Source of the DNA: SZAS-3 sp964386785
GTDB lineage: Bacteria > Chlamydiota > Chlamydiia > Chlamydiales > JAAKFR01
Assembly: GCA_964386785.1 (NCBI GenBank)
Contig: CAYLUD010000017.1
Span: forward strand, 1-29,325
Direction of reading: 5' to 3'
DNA length: 29,325 nt
The notes below the pieces were generated by a model. It saw only the letters and a program-made list of their open reading frames with translations. It was not told the origin of the DNA and did not search any database. The first letter of the stretch is position 1, and each line of letters starts with the position of its first letter. Shown one piece after another: positions 29,022 through 29,325 of this stretch. The position numbers were made by a program, and so were the translations under genes.

Positions 29022-29325
29022 ACTCGTTCAGGATATTCCCCGTCAAATTCTGAGGCAACAGAATTGGTTTGGCTCCTGCCTCAGGAGGATATAGAGCATA
29101 GACAGGCACGCCAGTGCGACCCATAGCTTCTAGCTGTTGCGTAATGACGGCATCCTTTTTTGTCCAATCTGCAACCATCGGGACTACACCATGTTCCTTA
29201 AATAATTTTCCTACATCGGAAGAATGGAGAACCACCTTATTCACCTGACAAATGAGGCACCACTTCGCTGTAAAATCCACGAATACAGGCGTACCATTGG
29301 CTTGTAATTGGGCTACTTTTTCTGG
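28999..29325 (-). CDS. dsbD: DsbD-like thiol:disulfide interchange protein, C-terminal fragment (gene continues past the window)
   Basis: Only the last 108 codons are inside the window; the frame is open to base 29325 with no start. The visible part is the C-terminal thioredoxin-like domain: VFVDFTAKWCLICQVNK with the redox pair CLIC, and TGVPVYALYPP with the cis-proline. In DsbD this domain takes electrons from the membrane domain and passes them to periplasmic partners. A GTG at 29280 is an internal valine codon within the conserved strand, not a start. The end overlaps tatD. The full-length assignment rests on the domain type and on the chlamydial tatD-dsbD neighbourhood. Confidence 0.85.
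   Translation of the reverse strand, partial: PEKVAQLQANGTPVFVDFTAKWCLICQVNKVVLHSSDVGKLFKEHGVVPMVADWTKKDAVITQQLEAMGRTGVPVYALYPPEAGAKPILLPQNLTGNILNEYVAQLPN

Noticed and set aside
28999..29280. Stand-alone 93-residue thioredoxin starting at GTG 29280
   Set aside because: The frame remains open to the window edge and the GTG is an internal valine within the conserved strand before the CxxC motif.

Overview
The window is bacterial and almost certainly from a member of the phylum Chlamydiota (Chlamydiae), probably outside the Chlamydiaceae. The evidence is gene content and order. Blocks known to be neighbours in Chlamydia recur here: hisS with mip and trxA; nifU-nifS-gpmA-rluB(yjbC)-birA; dnaB-mnmG(gidA)-lplA; oppA-oppB; and sdhC-sdhA-sdhB next to tatD and dsbD. 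The blocks are shuffled relative to each other and interrupted by accessory genes (sthA, an ankyrin-repeat gene, a GT39/ArnT-like glycosyltransferase, a repeat protein), as expected for an environmental chlamydia. A run of 100 Ns inside a tandem repeat shows that this is a draft scaffold.

Layout. 1-311 is non-coding with a probable hisS promoter at its end. 312-2308 holds hisS and mip (+). 2436-3317 is an unrecognised gene (-), facing mip across a perfect 14-bp stem-loop. 3318-4057 is AT-rich, non-coding and full of small inverted repeats. Then come trxA (-), tRNA-Leu(CAG) (+), an alpha/beta hydrolase overlapping birA (+), and nifU-nifS-gpmA (-). gpmA diverges from rluB through overlapping promoters. 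rluB, a small membrane protein gene, a family 3 solute-binding lipoprotein and sthA follow (+). Next are the oppA-oppB pair (+), tRNA-Ser(GCU) (-), dnaB (+), an ankyrin-repeat gene (+), a 29-residue very basic COX24/mS38-like protein, mnmG and lplA (+). A gene with an 18-bp (six-residue) minisatellite lies at 21179-22778. The end carries sdhC-A-B and a GT39 glycosyltransferase (+), then tatD and the 3' end of a dsbD-like gene (-).

Functions. The window combines translation and tRNA modification (hisS, rluB, mnmG, tRNAs), replication (dnaB), cofactor attachment (birA, lplA), central and redox metabolism (gpmA, succinate dehydrogenase, sthA, trxA), peptide and small-solute capture, and two candidate host-interaction proteins (ankyrin and minisatellite).

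Most notable observations. (1) The cysteine desulfurase homologue next to nifU lacks both the PLP-binding lysine and the catalytic cysteine loop, and its partner NifU lacks the three scaffold cysteines while keeping its C-terminal CxxC. The pair looks like an intact pseudoenzyme/degenerate-scaffold couple. (2) Several genes have -10 boxes only 7-9 bases from the start codon and no Shine-Dalgarno sequence, suggesting leaderless mRNAs, with a recurring 18-base promoter spacer. (3) The in-frame 18-bp minisatellite is interrupted by an assembly gap whose true length should be a multiple of 18. All calls are from reading the sequence; no database search was run.
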